Part shown: positions 61,375-64,000 of the stretch, one piece after another | Numbering within the stretch: position 1 is the first letter of the stretch | Layout: each line of letters starts with the position of its first letter | NCBI GenBank assembly: GCA_009788055.1 | Contig: WQSG01000001.1 | Coordinates: 64,461 to 128,460 of the forward strand | DNA: 64,000 nucleotides | Direction of reading: 5' to 3' | Source of the DNA: Defluviitaleaceae bacterium | GTDB taxonomy: Bacteria; Bacillota; Clostridia; Lachnospirales; WQUN01 | The notes under the pieces: model-generated | Seen by the model: only the letters and a program-made list of their open reading frames with translations | What the model was told of the DNA's origin: nothing | The model's database searches: none | Position numbers and translations under genes: made by a program

Positions 61375-62671
61375 AACGTGTCACATTGAACCGTTGCAGA
61401 CAGAAATTTTCATTCGCGGCAATGCCCGCTTTTTGACAGGCTATGGAAATTTGCGCGTCTACGGAATCCACGCCGTCCAAGTTCGGCAGAAGCAACCCCC
61501 GCTTGAAGCCGCTTTGCACGATTACGCCGTAGCGTTTTACGTCCAAATCTTTCGCGCTTTTTATGTCTTCGGGCGCGTCCAAAATGTCTACTTTGTAGGT
61601 TAGGTGCGGCAGTTCGGATTCTTCCACTGGCGGGAAGCGCGGGTCTTGAAGCCCTGCGGAAACCGCGTTTTGCATTATTTCCTCGGCAATGCATTCGGTG
61701 GTGGGCACGATTGTTCCTATGCAACCGCGCAACTTCCCGTTTTTGTGCAACGATACAAATGCGCCCGCCGCAGTTGAAAGCATCTCTTGCGGAATTTGAA
61801 AATCCGGCGGCGGAAAATTCAGTTCCTCGCCCGTTTTAACGCGATGCTCTAAAGAGTGGCGAGCCAGTGCGCGGAACGAATCTTCAATTGCGAAACGCAC
61901 AACGCCGTACCCCACGCCGAACGGTTTTTCATACGAAAGTTGCTTTGCGGAAACAAACGCGCCGCTCAAACAGCCCGCTAAAATAGAAAACGAACCATAT
62001 CCGCATTCGGCGGCTTTGTGGCGCAGTTCGTGCGGCATTTTGAGAAGCGTGTCGAAATCGCATTCGCGCAGATGCTTCATTATGTCGCGGTCGAAAAGTT
62101 CGCCCTCGGGGGCAAAGCCGTTTGTGCCGCCAAGTTTGTGCGACAAATCGCCCGACGCTATGATAACCGTGCGCCGCCCAATCGCGTTCACCGCTTTCGT
62201 CAAAATTTCGCCAAAATCAAAATGCGCAGTCGCGTCCAGTCCCGATATCGAAACGCGGACGGCTTTGTAATTCATATACCGCTCGTTGATATAGTGCATG
62301 GGCACCATCATGCCGTGGTCAAGTGCGGGGTCTGTTTCGCCGTCCGTTCCAGCAGGAAAATTCGCTTCCTTTACAATACGCGAAATTTCTGCAATTAAAT
62401 CGGTGTCATACTTTACGCGATATTTTGCATTTGCAACACCAAACCGCGAAAAATCCCCGACAGCTTCCGCCCCGCTTGAAATATGAAAATAATCGCTGTA
62501 CGTGTTGCCGTGCGGCGTGATAAAAATTATTGTGTCGGGCTTTTGTTTTGATATTTCTGCCGCGGCTTTGTTCATTGCTTGCACGGTTTCAGATATTTTT
62601 TCTTCCATTCCGCCGCCTATTTTCGGCAATGCCAATGGCGGGTGCGGCATTACATACGCGCTTAGTATCAT
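61367..62671 (-). CDS. AmmeMemoRadiSam fusion: Memo/LigB-like domain plus AMMECR1 domain
   Basis: A protein of 434 residues. The N-terminal part (about 1-260) is a class III extradiol dioxygenase/Memo-like domain: AYVMPHPPLALPKIGGG, ITPHGNTYSDYFHI, DHGMMVPMHYI, and IIASGDLSHKLGGTNGFAPE, with His residues for a metal. The C-terminal part (about 270-434) is AMMECR1: AGAFVSLHKNGKLRGCIGTI, QDPRFPPVEESELPHLTYKV, and GLLLPNLDGVDSVDAQISIA. The ATG at 62671 follows GGAGTG. It is followed directly by amrS, so this organism carries the whole three-part system in two genes. Confidence 0.9.
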   Translation of the reverse strand: MILSAYVMPHPPLALPKIGGGMEEKISETVQAMNKAAAEISKQKPDTIIFITPHGNTYSDYFHISSGAEAVGDFSRFGVANAKYRVKYDTDLIAEISRIVKEANFPAGTDGETDPALDHGMMVPMHYINERYMNYKAVRVSISGLDATAHFDFGEILTKAVNAIGRRTVIIASGDLSHKLGGTNGFAPEGELFDRDIMKHLRECDFDTLLKMPHELRHKAAECGYGSFSILAGCLSGAFVSAKQLSYEKPFGVGYGVVRFAIEDSFRALARHSLEHRVKTGEELNFPPPDFQIPQEMLSTAAGAFVSLHKNGKLRGCIGTIVPTTECIAEEIMQNAVSAGLQDPRFPPVEESELPHLTYKVDILDAPEDIKSAKDLDVKRYGVIVQSGFKRGLLLPNLDGVDSVDAQISIACQKAGIAANENFCLQRFNVTRYE

Positions 62672-62764
62672 AAAAATCACTCCGTAATTTTTGCTTTGCA
62701 CATAAAATATCATGATGTTAAAATAGGGGCAAGGGAAAAGAACTTTGGCAGGGGTGTTTTTTTA

Positions 62765-64000
62765 ATGAAAAATAAACGTTATTTTATAATCGGTTTGGTT
62801 TTATCAATTGCGGCGGGTGGGCTGTTTGCTTTGGGGGCGTGGCAACGGCCAATTCCAATACCAACGCCAATTACAAGCACAGCCGCAGAGGTAATCATAA
62901 CAGTGCCGCGTGAAGAAATACCGCGAACATTGCCCGCGCCTGTTTTTTCGCATGAGGGCGGGGCGTATCGCGAGCCATTTTTTCTGGAGATAAACGGGAA
63001 CGGCGCAACGGTGCGTTACACCACGGACGGAAGCGAACCTACAATTAATTCGCCAATTTTCGGCGGGCGCATGATTTCATATACACCTGCCACGCGGGAA
63101 AACAGCCCGATGACGATGCATGGCGTAGGCAGGGCAAATGTGGGCTATTGGAATTTGCCCGGTGCGGGCGCGTGGAATGACTACGCCGCTTTTTTGCCGC
63201 GCTTTCCGCAAGGGCATGAACTTAACCCGCACAATTTACCTCGCTGGCCTTCCATGGCGTTGCCGCCGGGTGGCGAGGCGGGATATTTTGAACCGCGCCC
63301 TGTTTTCACAGGCACGGTAATTCGCGCCGCCGCTTTTGACGCGCACGGGGAGTCTTCCGAAACCGTAACGCATTCGTTTTTTGTGGACGGCGGGAATTTA
63401 AGCTGGCGCAATATGCGAATCGTCTCCGTTGCGATAGAGCCGCAGCATTTCATTTGCCCGCGCTTGGGCATTTACCGCAACTGGATGCGGGAGGGCGGGC
63501 AACCGCGTCATTTTGCAAATGTAGAAGTTTTCGGTGACGGCGGCGAACTTTTGGCGAACCAAAACGCGCTTGTTTGGGTGTTCGGCAATTGGTCGCGGTG
63601 GTACCCCGAACGGTCTTTGCGAATGAATTTCAACCAAGGTGACGGCGATATTACAGGCGTAAGAAATTTGGTGCCGAACACGCGGCGGCATTTTTACGCG
63701 CCGACGGAAACGGTGCAAAATTTCCGCCACTTAAACGCCCGCACGTCCGACATAGACGGCACAAATTTGCGGGACGCTTTTTCACAGCTTATGAGCGAAC
63801 CATTACGCCCCGTTATTCAAAATGTGACATATGGCGCGGTTTTCATAAACGGCGAATTTTGGGGTATGTACAATTTGCACACGCACCGCCACGAGCATTT
63901 AATCGGTGAAATTTTCGATGTGCCGCGTGGAAGCGTACAGTTGGAGGGCAACCGTTTCTTGCAAGAAATCGCGTTCCCGTATATTGCCGCGCCCACGGGG
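62765..64000 (+). CDS. CotH kinase family protein, exported (partial)
   Basis: The frame stays open for 412 codons from ATG 62765 (after AGGGGTG) to the window edge. An N-terminal hydrophobic anchor (RYFIIGLVLSIAAGGLFALG) is followed by a chitobiase/hexosaminidase C-terminal-type domain with the tell-tale GATVRYTTDGSEPTINSPIF. From about 215 comes a CotH-like region: IEPQHFICPRLGIYRNWMRE, VWVFGNWSRWYPERSLRMNF, and VTYGAVFINGEFWGMYNLHT. CotH proteins are atypical kinases of spore coats and also occur on cell surfaces. The catalytic C terminus lies beyond the window. Confidence 0.75.
   Translation, partial: MKNKRYFIIGLVLSIAAGGLFALGAWQRPIPIPTPITSTAAEVIITVPREEIPRTLPAPVFSHEGGAYREPFFLEINGNGATVRYTTDGSEPTINSPIFGGRMISYTPATRENSPMTMHGVGRANVGYWNLPGAGAWNDYAAFLPRFPQGHELNPHNLPRWPSMALPPGGEAGYFEPRPVFTGTVIRAAAFDAHGESSETVTHSFFVDGGNLSWRNMRIVSVAIEPQHFICPRLGIYRNWMREGGQPRHFANVEVFGDGGELLANQNALVWVFGNWSRWYPERSLRMNFNQGDGDITGVRNLVPNTRRHFYAPTETVQNFRHLNARTSDIDGTNLRDAFSQLMSEPLRPVIQNVTYGAVFINGEFWGMYNLHTHRHEHLIGEIFDVPRGSVQLEGNRFLQEIAFPYIAAPTG

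Overview
The window looks like a chromosomal segment from a flagellated, Gram-positive-type Firmicute, most likely a member of the Clostridia. The grounds are a Mbl homologue followed by two flagellar rod genes in the order mbl-flhO-flhP known from Bacillus, a BofA homologue next to a YaaL-type gene, a soj/spo0J pair, Shine-Dalgarno sequences in front of most genes, VanW and DUF4349 envelope proteins, and many AGGAGG-preceded lipoproteins. BofA and a CotH-type protein hint at a spore former but do not prove it. Two glycoside hydrolases beside chemoreceptors suggest a plant-polysaccharide-rich habitat such as a gut. No rRNA, tRNA, CRISPR array, transposase or prophage block was seen.

Layout. 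1-2.5 kb: end of mtaB, a flavodoxin, a CaCA exchanger, bofA and yaaL. 2.5-4.4 kb: a 165-bp imperfect palindrome and a secreted chymotrypsin-fold protease. 4.5-7.7 kb: a leftward operon mbl-flhO-flhP-rod-binding protein with a clear promoter and terminator. 7.9-15.2 kb: a symmetric locus with two paralogous chemoreceptors flanking a GH5 lipoprotein and a GH43 enzyme. 15.4-19.2 kb: lgt between two unknown genes, then a degenerate M23 protein. 19.2-22.4 kb: a PemK/MazF-like toxin pair and a very large flagellin gene with a sigma-28-like promoter. 22.4-26.2 kb: rlmN, two DUF4330 genes and an O-antigen-ligase-type polymerase. 26.2-37.8 kb: purine genes (purM, purN, purH, purD, purC) interleaved with a hydrolase, lipoproteins, DUF4349 genes and a HepT/MntA pair. 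28.5-28.9 kb: a small basic membrane peptide gene opposed by a promoter-driven structured RNA, laid out like a type I toxin-antitoxin. 37.9-40.3 kb: a polysaccharide deacetylase and a VanW protein. 40.3-45.1 kb: soj and spo0J separated by a complete Eco47II-type restriction-modification pair. 45.1-52.1 kb: a full phosphate regulon pstS-pstC-pstA-pstB-phoU-phoB-phoR behind Pho-box-like repeats. 52.3-64 kb: uvrB, a P-type ATPase, a Mor-like protein, surface and glycoside-hydrolase-like proteins, a PHP phosphoesterase, the AmmeMemoRadiSam genes and the start of a CotH-family gene.

Two families of GC-rich, hairpin-forming intergenic repeats recur. One is seen seven times, whole or in pieces; it carries AAGACC and GGTCTT ends and often lies just after stop codons. 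The other is a 100-bp structured element seen twice.

The points most worth follow-up are the restriction-modification pair inserted in frame with the partition operon, the type I toxin-like locus, a PstS that reads as a circular permutation, the repeat families, and two genes whose ribosome-binding sites lie in long inverted repeats. All family assignments come from reading motifs by eye; no database search was run.
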